This document shows, piece by piece, positions 45,559 to 56,289 of a DNA stretch of 64,000 nt. Every line of letters starts with the position of its first letter. The first letter of the stretch is position 1. The notes beneath the pieces were generated by a model. That model made no database searches. It saw only the letters and a program-made list of their open reading frames with translations, and was not told where the DNA came from. The translations under genes were made by a program, and so were the position numbers. Origin of the DNA: Thermochaetoides thermophila DSM 1495 (Eukaryota > Ascomycota > Sordariomycetes > Sordariales > Chaetomiaceae); the NCBI RefSeq assembly GCF_000221225.1, contig NW_006383031.1:186001-250000 (forward strand). The letters run 5' to 3'.

Positions 45559-46754
45559 TCAGGACATGGCCATCCCCGCAGCCGCACGACTATGGCGGCG
45601 GAGCAGCTCGGGCATCCGGCCCTTGAGCAGCTCCTGAAGACACTCGTCGATGACTCTGCCGTCTGTGATGTTCTGGGCGCGGGTCTTGCGCAGCCAGTAC
45701 TCGAACGGACCGCCTGAAACAATCCAAGCGTCAGCCAATGACTCAACATCACCAAACTCACACCGCTGGGCAAGCAAGACTCCAGGAGCCAAAACTTACG
45801 ATTTTGCCTCAACGCAGCCCCCAATTCAGCACACCTCTCCGCCGGCGTATGCTCGCCATGCATCTCAGTAAAGTGCGTAATCATCTTCGATATGTCCTTC
45901 AGCGGCCACTTGCACGGCGCCGCTGGAGACCGCGGGTTGCCCGCCAGCAAGTACTTGGGCGCCGAGCAAAGCCGGCACTTCCAGAAACCGAGACGCTGCA
46001 ACGCCGTGTTGACACCCTCCTGCGAGCTGCCCCGCCTAAGATATCGCTCTGGCTCGGGAGAGGGCGATGATTTCATGCGTTTAGTACTAGTCTCGCTAGC
46101 ATCGTCTTCTGAGGAGCGTTTGCCGGTCGATATAGTGGTAGGCTGGGCCGCAGAGTCTATGACAGCCGGTCTGGTCGGTAGGACAGCTGTTGTGCCTGCG
46201 GCGGGCTTGCGGCCAGGCTTGCTGGTGCCGTTGAGGCCGTAGTTGATCGAGGAAGAGGGAAAAGCTGCATAGCCACCCGGTCGCCAGACAGAGCGGCGCG
46301 CTTGCGCTTGGATGGTCTCGATGCGGTGCTTACAGTGGCGAATTTGATGACCCAGGTCGAGGATGCGCAGCTGCAGGGTGCGCATCTCTTGCGGAGTGAG
46401 ATCGTCCTCGTGAAGCTGGGACTTGCAGTAGTCGAGATCGTACTCGTAGGCGAGGATATCTTCCTTCAGCTGGCGGATGGTGATTTCATCGAGGTCAGAG
46501 AACTGGTAGTCGTAAGCGTCCACCACACGGCCGTCCACGATGACTGTTTGGCCGTTGCTCTTTGCGATCTCGGTAGAGCTGGAAACACTGGAGGGCCTTG
46601 CCCCGTGCTCTTCGACACCATCCATCTCGGCAGGTGTGCTGCGGGAAGAATCAACATCACTGTGTGCTGGTGCAACGGGGCCAGGGGCCACGGTGATGCT
46701 GTTGTTTGGCGATGTGTCTTTTGGACCAGCCTGAATGAGTCGGTTGGTTAGCAT
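45559..46754 (-). CDS. Cys/His-rich (zinc-finger-like) protein of unknown function
   Basis: Exons 46754-45800 and 45713-45559 (86 bp intron) give 369 residues. Residues 80-150 form a helical or coiled-coil-like region (YDYQFSDLDEITIRQLKEDILAYEYDLDYCKSQL, MRTLQLRILDLGHQIRHCKHRIETI). A basic disordered linker follows (TKRMKSSPSPEPERYLRRGS). A Cys/His cluster WKCRLC...C...HFTEMHGEH...C at about 255-310 suggests one zinc site. The C-terminus has EYWLRKTRAQNITDGRVIDECLQELLKGRMPELLRR. Fungal-specific and unrecognised. The first eight codons contain a perfect branch site and acceptor (GCTAAC...TTCAG), so the gene may instead start with ATG at 46937-46939 spliced directly (ATG|GTAGGT) to 46730, giving 362 residues starting MAGPKDTSP. 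Confidence 0.72.
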
Positions 46755-48238
46755 GTCTTGAGCTGGGATACGTCTTGTTCCATTAACATCACAGTCAGGT
46801 AGCTCTTGGCATCATTTGATTGTTGTTGATAGTAGCGAATTACTCTTCGCATTTTTTTTAAATGAAAGATGCTGCTAGCCTGATTGAAAACAGACAAACA
46901 ACTGGATTAAGATGCGCGCAGAGTATGGAAACCTACCATTCCAACAGAGAATCTCACAGATGATGTCACGGGGATCAATTGAGAAGGATGTGGTGAGGTG
47001 AGTGAGTGAGGCCTCAGTATGCAAATCGCGGGCGGTTGTTCGCGTGGTGAGAGGGGAAGAAAAAAAAACAAGTTATGGAATGTGGATAAAGTGAAAGGAT
47101 TCAAGGAAAACGGTAAAAATGGTTGGTCCCCCGGGAGGAAAAAAGGTTGAAGTAGGCTTGTCGTGGTGCGTGGGAAAGAACCTTCTGGTTTGCAATGCGC
47201 TGGTTGATGATAAATGCGAAGGTGCGATCACAAAGAAAACGGATGAGATGAAGCTAGCCTTTGTTCTTTTTTTCTTTCCATCCCTTTTGTCCTTTTTTCT
47301 TCCATTTGAACCCTTGCTCCCCCTTGATTGGTTTACCCGGCGGCCCACACCCCCACTCTGGTGCTTTCTTATTGGTTATTTCTAGCATCACGTTCCACCT
47401 TCCATCCAGAAAAAGCAGCAAAGAAAAGACAGAAAAAATGATCCTGATACACCAGGTTCCATTTTTTTTTGTGCAATGGTTAGCAGCTTTCGCCATGACT
47501 GCTGTGGCCATTGATTTTTTTTCTTCGATCGGCCACATGACTATGAGGAACTCTGACCACGGCGATAAGTTGCCGACGTTGCTTAGTAAATTTTCCGTCG
47601 AGGCATCTGATGTGGTGTTTCCTGAAGCATTGATTTACTGAAATTGCACTAGTGCAGGCAGCAGCACTGCTCCTCACTCAGTGTTTTTCAAACTCATAAT
47701 CTCACATCTATTAGGACATGAAATGAGATCCTCAATATCCGTTGAAGTGCTTGAAAGAGAAGCTTGCTAGGCTTTTTCTCTTCTTGAAATCTTTTGACTG
47801 ACTCTGCTGCCATCTGTTATTCGAGGAGTGAGGATTATATCTATTGTCGTTTTTTCAGTTGATCTCTTATCATGGTGAAGAAACTTAACGTAATCTGAAC
47901 TACGGCACTCTGTCAACCAGAAAGGCTCATAGAAGCCTAGCAGGGGAACCAGTTTGTCGGTCACCAAGGGAAATTGACATTACCCGGATAAAGTCAACGG
48001 CTATGGCTGAGCCATCCTATGTCACCTATACAGAGCAGCCTCTTTTCCGACTGGCCGGTTCTTATTGATATGTGGCCTGTCTTTCTGTCTAAGAAGGAAT
48101 CCATTCTGATATTCAAGTTTTTGTTCCTAATAACTGAAATTATGTTCACTTCTCACTTTCTCACCAACACCCTGCATTCATCCTGCTCACCAGATTTCAG
48201 TTTCAACTTTCGATTTGCTTAAAGCTCTCAGTCACAAC
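46755..48238. other. divergent spacer, zinc-finger-like protein / SET protein
   Basis: About 1.5 kb between divergent starts. Includes T-rich and A-rich runs (for example 46852-46860, 47059-47069, 47461-47470). Only short open frames occur, none with support. The first 180 bases may hold a 5' exon/intron of the minus-strand gene. Confidence 0.5.
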
Positions 48239-49750
48239 ATGAAAGGCAGGTCCCGTCATGGCCGGCATAACAAACTACTCACTGGATTGCTCATTCTGGC
48301 CAGACTCATTCAAAACGCATCACCTTTCCCTCCACCAAAGGACTGGACGATTTGCTCAACTCCAAGCCCTGAGCTGACCTCTTGGAAAACCTCACTTTTG
48401 GAAGGCACATGTCCACTAGCAGATGATTTCTCGCCGTGGTCACAACCCCCATTATGTCTGGACCCTGCAAACGATAGTGGCTACATTGGTAGTGACGCTG
48501 ACTGTGTGTTTACCCTCGCTTCGTTCCGAGGAAACCAAGGCATTAGTTTGATTACCACGCCACAACTTGCAGCCAGTCTTGTCACATCCCTTGACGATTC
48601 TCGAGTTCATCCATCTTTACGATCGAGAATATTGGAAAATAGCCAACATCAGGAGTCGAAAAGAGGATATGAAGTTCGCGACCTCCCCGGACGAGGAAAA
48701 GGCATGCTCGCAACCCAGAAGCTCCACAAGCACAATGTCATTCTGGTTGAGTTTCCAGTTTTGATAGTACGACTAGACTTTATCAACCGGGATATCTTCA
48801 CTGAGCGGCAGAAGAGGGCCATGCTGCGAAAAGCAGTGAAGCAGCTCCCGCCGGGACGGAGGGATGCGTTCATGGCTCTTGCACGGAGCACGGGCGGAGA
48901 GCCAGTACTGGATGTCATACGCACGAATGGGTTTGGGATTGAGATTCAGGGGGAGCAACATCTAGCAATTGTTATCAACGGTTCGGTATGTTTCATTCCC
49001 ACTCGCCTATGGCTAGCGATCGTATATCTTGTGCGAGAGAGTTTGCTGATGGAAGCATGTCGTTTGTTAAAGAGAATCAATCACAACTGTCGTCCAAAGT
49101 AAGTCTTTCGTCAGTGTTGCCATAAGAAGTCCGGTGTAGTGGCAGAACTGAGAGTTGACTGACGACTGAAAGTGTCTTCTGGCGATATAGTCCCAGCAAC
49201 ATGGCCATGGAGGTCGTCACCCTTCGAGACATCCAAGCAGGGGAAGAGGTCACCTACAGCTGTAAGCTTTGACCACACCTCCATGTCGCAACCTTTCCAC
49301 TGACAAACATCAGACGTCCCCCTCGGATACACCTCCGAAGAACGACAAGCCGTCCTTCAAGCATGGGGCTTCCGCTGCCGTTGTGATTTATGCTCAGCAT
49401 CACGAAAGGAGAAAGAGATCTCCGATAGTCGTCGAGTCCGGCTCCTCTACATTCACCACACGCTTAGACAGGCATCTGAACTGAACTCTCGACGCATTGG
49501 AGAACTTGTTAGTGAAGCACTGTGGCTCATTGACCAAGAACAACTGCATCCTCAGTTGGTGGAGTACTATGAAACCTTTACGCGGGCATATCTCGATATA
49601 GGAGACTTCGACATGGCGTGGAGGTTTGCGAACCTGACGGATAAGACTTGGATGTTTTATGGGGGTGAGGAGCATGAGAATTTAGAGGGCATGAAAAAGC
49701 TGCGGGAAGATATCCTCCAACGGGCATTGGTTGAGAGGGATGATGATTGA
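48239..49750 (+). CDS. SET-domain protein with N-terminal hydrophobic leader
   Basis: Four exons (48239-48985, 49040-49098, 49173-49261, 49314-49750) give 443 residues in frame. A basic start plus hydrophobic run (KLLTGLLILARLIQNA, about 12-27) looks like a signal peptide or anchor, followed by a Cys-containing Pro/Ser-rich segment. The SET core starts at YEVRDLPGRGKGMLATQKL (about 140), with VILVEFPVLIVR, the NGS turn, RINHNCRPN (substrate/cofactor-site motif), AGEEVTYSY (the catalytic-Tyr region), and a post-SET-like WGFRCRCDLCSA. A helical C-terminal region follows. This matches the fungal SMYD-like SET group, some members of which carry signal peptides. The first intron (54 bp, a multiple of three, ending CGAGAG) is weak and could be retained without breaking the frame. 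Confidence 0.82.
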
Positions 49751-49866
49751 GTGAGGTTAAACTGTTGATGGGCTGATATAGAACACGATTTCCTCGTTCA
49801 ACTGCTCATAAACAAGCTGTCCCGGTCTGGTATCTACAAGCTACTTCTATTTTGACCCCTTAGAAC

Positions 49867-51173
49867 CTACTCAGGCTTGCGGGCATACACAATCCGACGC
49901 CTACAGAACGTGTGAAGCGACTTGTCACTTGTCTGGATTCGCAGTTGACGGAGGTACGACGCGATTTCTTCCTGGCTCCAGCCCAATACCACACCATAGA
50001 TATAGGTGACATAGCCTGCACGAGAAGATCACTGTTAATCTCCTTTTCACGCCACTCGAAACTCACATCGAACTTAAATAATGGACCCAACGATCTGCAT
50101 CGTGGACTACATCCGGACTTACCTTCCAAGTCACTATGCACAGCCAGATTCAACAGCTTTCCGACCTCCTGCATCTTGGGATCCGTCGTGTGATCATCAA
50201 GTGGACCCACGAAGTCCTTGACAACCATGTCTACAAACCCAGCAGCCTTGATTCCCTCGATCTGGATATCATCCTCGATAACGGTAAACGAACGGCCCAA
50301 CTTCTTCCCCCCTTCCGTGAACATCTTGCCCCACAAACTCAGGGGACTGTCTTCAGGGACAGGAGTGGTAGATGTCCAGATTGCGGAAATCTCGTAGTGC
50401 TCGATCCAGCCGCCCGGTTTGCACACGCGGAAGGCCTCCCGGTAGAATTTGTTCCAGTCCGAGATCGTGCCGACCATGTAGCGCAGGTAGATGAAGTCGA
50501 ATGTGTTGTCTTGCCAAGTCCAGTCTAGGTTGGCGTCGTCGATTTGGAACTTGACATTGGGTGGTGACCAAGTTGGTTGGATGGGGGCTATATCGGTGGC
50601 GATTACTTCGGTGTTGGGGTGGGCCTCGGCGAAGTCTCTGTGGAAGTAGATGAGTAGTTGCGTCTTGTGCCCCGCCGGGCTTCATGTTCACTTACATAGC
50701 CCAAAGACCCGTTCCTGTGCCAATCTCTAGGACTTTCTAATCATGGGATCAGCACATATGTCCCTAGCATGCAGCTATCACGAACAATATTACCTTAGCA
50801 TCAGGCTTGATCGGCGCAAGGTATAACTTTCCATCTGTCAATAAGATCGAGGCATAATGACTGTGCCATCAGCCCTTTGGAACCCATAAACACAATGACG
50901 AGAACTCATGCACTTACTTCAACTCCAAGGTGTCTGCATGTGCGTTGTCAACAGGGGCCCAATGCTCTGCTTGTCCAATCTCATGATGGTAGGACCGGCC
51001 AAAAAGGGTGCGGTAGTGATAGAGACTGCTAGCAATTGATGTCTTGCTGCTAGCAATACTATCATCCGAATCATCGTCAAATGACACAGGCTAAGAATTA
51101 AGAATATTATTAGCCTTGGACTTGTGGGGCTTGTCATTGCTGACACAAAGTTTACCTCCTCTCGTTTGCTCAT
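49867..51173 (-). CDS. LaeA-like SAM-dependent methyltransferase (intact copy)
   Basis: Six exons (51173-51156, 51090-50918, 50860-50794, 50736-50696, 50637-50123, 50015-49867; introns 57-107 bp) join perfectly to give 320 residues. It belongs to the fungal class I methyltransferases related to the secondary-metabolism regulator LaeA. Visible elements: SSLYHYRTLFGRSYHHEIGQAEHWAP, the N-terminal family motif; motif I VLEIGTGTGLWAIDFA (residues 88-103); TEVIATDIAPIQP; QIDDANLDWTWQDNTFDFIYLRYMVG; the post-motif CKPGGWIEHYE; and the C-terminal GYVTYIYGVVLGWSQEEI...RRRIVYARKPE. All six exons have canonical GT-AG sites and no stop, unlike its two neighbours downstream on the same strand. Its stop faces the SET gene's stop 116 bp away. 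Substrate unknown. Confidence 0.92.
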
Positions 51174-52358
51174 GTTGGGGTCTTGAAGGGGCGTTTTGTG
51201 TCACTCAGAAATGGAGATTTCAAAATACTGCTAGAACCGCCCAGTTCCCAAGGTCAACAACTTTCAAGCACTAAGAAGAGAGGTCTAGTAATTTGCAGGC
51301 CGCAGAGCAGCTAATGCGCTTTGTACACGTCTTGCCCAAAGGTCAGGGCGTTGACTATTTATCGTCTGAGGAAACAGCTGGTGCATATCTAAGTTCCATG
51401 TTTTTGTTCACGGGTCGCACTGTGTGATGAAGGGACGACGTGATAACTTATACTTGCACAACGACCTACATACATGGCCCCTAGCCTGAATTGGTTCAAG
51501 CGGTGACAACTCAGGCTTGCCGTGACACGTTCTGCAGTGGCATCACATTGCATAGCCAAGGGCTTGGCACTGCACCATTGGTGATAGCTATAACACATTC
51601 TTGGAATTGATTATTATACCGCTGTTTATCGGTTTACTCTAGACGGAATGTCGATTTGGAAAAAGGCTTGTGGACCAAGTTCTGTGCTGAGTTTATCAAC
51701 CCCACAAAGGTTTCATGTTAGGACAGTAATTAGGAGTGGAAGGCCACCTAAACTTTACCTGCCATGCCTGGTGCAAAATGATATTCGCCATCAGCATGTC
51801 GAACCTTTCTTCAACAAGTCTTGTATGCGATATAATGTTCTAACATTACGTAACAACACCTGAATGGTAAGCTATCACCGACGGCTGTGTCCTGTTCGAG
51901 GCTGACATGCATGACCAACCGCGGTGGCAACGGTTCGTGCCGTCTGTCATTGATCGATATGTATATATAGCAAATCTTTCTCGAACTGACTAATGCACTT
52001 CGACATATCTAGCATCCATAATCTGCTGCTACACGTGATTGGGTTAAGTAATTGGACAGTGAGCTAGTCATAAGGCCTAGCACACAACATCGCAGGAGAA
52101 TATTGGGGGCATAAAGTCAGTCAAAGGATTTATTTCCAAAAAGCTTCCTCGACAGTATACAGGCATAAAACTGATTCGTAGACAGAAATGCATCCCTAAT
52201 GCAGAAAGTTGTGAACGCAGCACTTAGCCACACAGCAGCGGAACAGCATCTCCAACACGGAAGCGTCCTTGTCGAAGTCACAACGTCGCGAATATCTCCT
52301 GAGAAAACACTAATAGCTGGATGTGCTTGTGCCGCGAGAGAGTATGTGGATCAAACAA
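51174..52358. other. upstream region of the intact methyltransferase
   Basis: About 1.2 kb between the intact copy's start and the 3' end of the first decayed copy. AT-rich in places (51940-52110). No gene or further methyltransferase fragment recognised. Confidence 0.5.
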
Positions 52359-53674
52359 CTACTGAGGTTTGCGGCCGTAGACCGCCCAACGAGCGCACCG
52401 ATAGCGCACAGACTCGTCATCGGCTTGTTCTCATAGTTCAGTAACGAACTTTGCAATATCTTTTGACAACCCTAATACAACTCCGAACGCGTGTGTAACA
52501 TAGCCTAATCGATCGATTTTCAGCGTAAGTATCGACAAATCCAAAGTCGCGTCACGGTGATATAAGCAGCAAACACACCGCAAAGCCTTGGAGCCTTTCA
52601 TACCTTCCAAGTCCGTGTGGATGGCTAGATGAAGCATATTTTCTATCATCTCCTTTTCCTTAGAACTGTCAACTTGGTCGTCAAAATGAGTTTTTAGGTC
52701 CTTGACGACTATGTCAACAAAGCCGGCCGCTTGTATGCCTTTGACTTGGATGTCATCTTCGATAATGGTAAAGGAGCGGTTCGTTCTCCGTCCAAAGTCT
52801 GCAAATAGCGCATTCCACCGGGCCATCGCACTGCCCTCGGGAATCCCCTTAGCACTCTTCCATGTAAGTGTGACTTCCCGGTGTTCAAACCATCCTCCTG
52901 GCTTGGTGCAGCAGAAGGCCTGGCGATAGAAATTATCCCAGTCGGTAGTAGTACCAAGCATATAACGCACATAAACAGAATCGAACATATTGCCTGGTCA
53001 GGTCCAGAGTTCATTCGCATCATCAATCTGAAACTTTATATTTAGAGGTGCCCAGGTCGACTGATCTGGTGGAAGGTCGGTGGCAATCACCTCAGCATTC
53101 CGAAGGTCATCTGCAAATTCTCTGTTTGAGGCTATGTAGGTATGTGTTTATGAGATCTAAGCGAAGAGATTCCACACACATTGCACAGATTTCTGTTCCT
53201 GTGCCAATTCAAGCACTTTCAATCAATGGCATTAGATGGATTTAACAATGGGTTTCAGGAGGTGGTCTCTCAACGCGCAATCCAACGAATTCACTTACCT
53301 GCACATCAGGCTTGATGGGGGCTAAGAACAGCTTTCCACCCTGCAACAGAACTGACCCATAGTGACTGAAGCAATTAGATCACGGCTGTCCTGAGTAGGC
53401 ATTTCATATGCTCATCTAAAGAGCTCACACACTTTAGCTCCAGGGTCTGCGCGTGTAGATCGTCTACAGGCAACCAACGCTGTGCTTGTCCAAGTTCTCT
53501 GTGGTATGGCTGGCCATACAGAGTGCGGCAGTGATAGAGACTGCTAGCCACAAATGTTTCGATACTAGCAATGCTATCCTCCTTATCAGTAACAGTAACC
53601 TTGAGAAAAGAATCAGTAGTTGCGCACTGAAGCACTGTTTTCACAGAACTTACTGACTCCTGTGCCCAACTCAT
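52359..53674 (-). pseudogene. decayed LaeA-like methyltransferase, copy 2
   Basis: Follows the intact copy exon for exon. It begins with the short first exon (MSWAQES, 53674) and a GTAAGT intron, then DSIASIETFVASSLYHCRTLYGQPYHRELGQAQRWLP, HYGSVLLQGGKLFLAPIKPD, VIATDLPPDQSTWAP, and MFDSVYVRYMLGTTTDWDNFYRQAF. It ends at GRKPQ with TAG at 52359-52361. Lesions: the acceptor and motif I (GTGTG) region carries small indels, so the glycine loop is lost (about 53185-53230). TGG became TGA at 52998-53000. CGA became TGA at 52431-52433, 24 codons before the true end. The rest remains alignable, so inactivation looks fairly recent or the sequence is under little decay. Confidence 0.85.
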
Positions 53675-54842
53675 GAGTACGATGAGTATGAATCCAAGAT
53701 TGAGCGTTGCTCCAGAGCTAAGGGCCCCCATATGATTATCAGCTGCAGCTGGAGGGGTGATAATGAAAAATGTAGCCAGCTTTGGATCTTTATCAGTAAG
53801 AAGTGATAGCAAAGAGACAATGGTTAATGCTTATTGGGGGGGGGGGGGCTGCAGGTAGGGCAACTTTTTTAACAGCGCAAAAGAGGGGATGACCTCCTCC
53901 AGCTATGTACAACCTCAATGTAAACTGCACGAGCCGCAGCAACTGAAATACGCGGTCATGTATTGTCCGACACGTATTGTACAGAACATGCTCTGCAATG
54001 AGGATGGCGCAGCATAGATACATTATATATTAGTAACAAAGCTTCTTCCCAGTCACAATGGCTATGACTTCATTAAGACAACATATTTAGGAGCAGCCTG
54101 CGCTGCACACCAAAGCTGTAGTCTCGTGTTCCCCACTGCCTAAAGACAGAATTGGTATAGAGCAATGCTATTTCTGAGTTTGGATAACTTTCCGGCCCTG
54201 AATGGTCGTTGCCAACCTTCCTGGGCCAGTGCAAAACCTTCACTGAGCTGTTTAGTCAATAGCAACCAGTGAGTGGTGTGTACAAAGAGCAGAGTATAAT
54301 AAACACATGTTGATGACTTACACTTACTAGGGATACTCCTTTGAAGAGCAACAGCTGCAATGCTTTATACCCAGCACGACAGAGTTTAATAAGGTTACTT
54401 AGGCCTCTCGGCCATGGGGGTACTCACTGGCTCTGTCAATGTAGCGCGCGTGCAGCCCAGAACATCCAAGGGCATCACAGACCTATTAATTTCTCAAACT
54501 TCCATCGGCTTGAACCGATAGTCCCTTCAAGGAGCCGGCGTACTGCCAAAGCATCACGGTCTATTTAGCAGGTTATGGTATTGTTCATTATAGCAATTAA
54601 GCAGACAAATCACTCCAACGGCCAAGAATGGCCATGTACTACTATCCACGAAATCGAGAAAGAACTCTCGAGCTGTCAATTCAATTCTCATCATGTCTGG
54701 ACAGACAGTCTCCACGCCTGGTGGTGCCCTTCTGTCAATTTTTTTTCAGGCTTATGATCATGCTCCCCCAAGGATTCAAACATTTTGATTTATCCAATTT
54801 TAGTTATTAAACCATGATTTTGGGCTTGAAGCCGTAATCTTA
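53675..54842. other. spacer between decayed methyltransferase copies
   Basis: About 1.2 kb with a 13-G run at 53836-53848 and otherwise unremarkable sequence. The final exon expected for copy 3 (G-Y-V-T-type) was not recognised here, so copy 3 appears truncated. No gene supported. Confidence 0.5.
53836..53848. repeat. poly-G homopolymer, 13 bases
   Basis: Uninterrupted G run upstream of decayed copy 2. Prone to length error in assembly; a second G run (55184-55192) lies inside decayed copy 3. Confidence 0.8.
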
Positions 54843-56289
54843 CCCTTAAGGTTCGCTAAATTGCTACGTAGGTCAAAGCCCCGGCTTCCTTCTCGACTGG
54901 GCCAGACAATCTACCATCCGCAGGTCCCTTCAAGTCTATCACGGTGATATCAACAGAGCCTGCAGCGGCAATCCCACGTCCCTGGATATGGCCCTTCGAT
55001 GATGGTAAATGAGCGCCTTATCCTCTTGCCACCATCGGCGAAGATATTCCCCAATTAAGCCGTTGGGCTATTCTTAGGACGACCAACGCCAGATTTCCAG
55101 GTAGACGTTGCCTCATAGTGCTCAAACTGATCGCCAGGTTTGCAGCAACAGGATGCTTCACGGTATAATTTGTCCCAGGCAAAGGGGGGGGGTGGTTGTG
55201 GATCCCATCATGTATCTTGCATGGGTGCAATCAAATGTATTATCGGGCCATGTCCAGTCCGGCTTGGCATCATCGAGCTGAACCCTTTACAATTGGTGGC
55301 ATCCAGTTTGGTTACATTGGCGTGTTGTCAGTGCCGATGACTTCAGCGTCAAGGTAGAGATCTGCCACCTAGCCCTGTTAAATGAATATATTAATCATAT
55401 GTTCTTGGCTTTGAACAACATTGGGAAAGCATGGAAATTTGCACTTCCCAGATTTCCGCTCCTGTACCTAAGTCTAAAATTTTCTAAACAGAGGGATATG
55501 TGTTGAGGATGAGATTGGCAACAGTCATTCCGGCTGTCAAGAAGCACATGCTTTGATAAACAGATGAGATATGAGCTTGGAATAATTTTCATTGGCTAGG
55601 ATAACTGAGGCGTAGTGAATAGTCGACATATCATGAGAACACTCCGAAATAAGCTCAAGCACTGTCACATGGACACGGTAGTCCAAGAAGAAATATCCTT
55701 GACAGCCAACATATAAGAACACCGGTGACACAAGAGCTGAGAAAGGAAAAGGCATATCTGATTGGTAGAGCCCGGGAAATATAAGGGGGTGGTAAGAATG
55801 AGTTAGATAATCTTGCAACGCTGAAAAAAAAAAAACCCTGAAGATACCAGGAGACCGCGAGGTACTCACAAGGGCAAAGGGATTTTATGAAGGGAGTACC
55901 TGGACACAATGAAGGATCTCTCTTGGGGTTTCCTCTCCCAAACACAAGGACACTGAGGACCAAGAAAGATTATTACACGTAGTAATTGACTTCGCTGTGC
56001 ACCCCACATCGTCAGTAGCCACCATCTAACTCATTTGACCCATTGTCGATCCTTGCCTGCACCAGACCAAGTCACCCGTTACAAGCACAGTTAATGGTTA
56101 CATTTGCTTGAGCTTCAAGGTCTCCGCAAACATGTTTTTTGGTGCCCAGGCTTCAGACAAACCCAACTCCCTGGCATAAGTCCAGCCATACAGATGCCGA
56201 TATTGGTAGATGCTGCTTGTTATCAATGCTGCACTTGAGGCGACGTCGGTATTGGCATCGCTGGCTGCGCCTGGGTCTACATCGTCGGG
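54843..56289 (-). pseudogene. heavily decayed LaeA-like methyltransferase, copy 3
   Basis: Third head-to-tail copy. Recognisable blocks in order on the minus strand: SSIYQYRHLYGWTYARELGLSEAWAP (second exon, starts after an acceptor at 56290); HYASVILANE (near 55610); KILDLGTGAEIW (near 55490, motif I altered); DAEVIGTDNTPM then TAA at 55312-55314; QLDDAKPDWTWPDNTFD; a 9-base C/G run at 55184-55192 that breaks the frame; EASCCCKPGDQFEHYEATSTW; a TAA at 55055-55057; FADGGKRIRRSFTIIEG; and VDITVIDLKGPADGRLSGPV ending near a surviving GGTAAG donor. First and last exons are not recognised. The interval between the second and third exon blocks is about 480 bp instead of 57 bp, suggesting an insertion. 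Clearly non-functional. Confidence 0.8.

Noticed and set aside
48950..49100. Two-base deletion disrupting the SET core
   Set aside because: Using the CGAGAG acceptor (or retaining the 54 bp) restores the RINHNCRPN frame, so no mutation need be assumed.
41326..51173. Secondary-metabolite gene cluster around the amine oxidase, SET protein and LaeA-like methyltransferase
   Set aside because: No polyketide synthase, peptide synthetase, terpene cyclase or prenyltransferase backbone gene is present in the window.
52359..56289. RIP as the cause of the two methyltransferase pseudogenes
   Set aside because: The two clear nonsense transitions in copy 2 are not in CpA context, and indels and homopolymer runs contribute; no strong RIP signature could be shown by eye.
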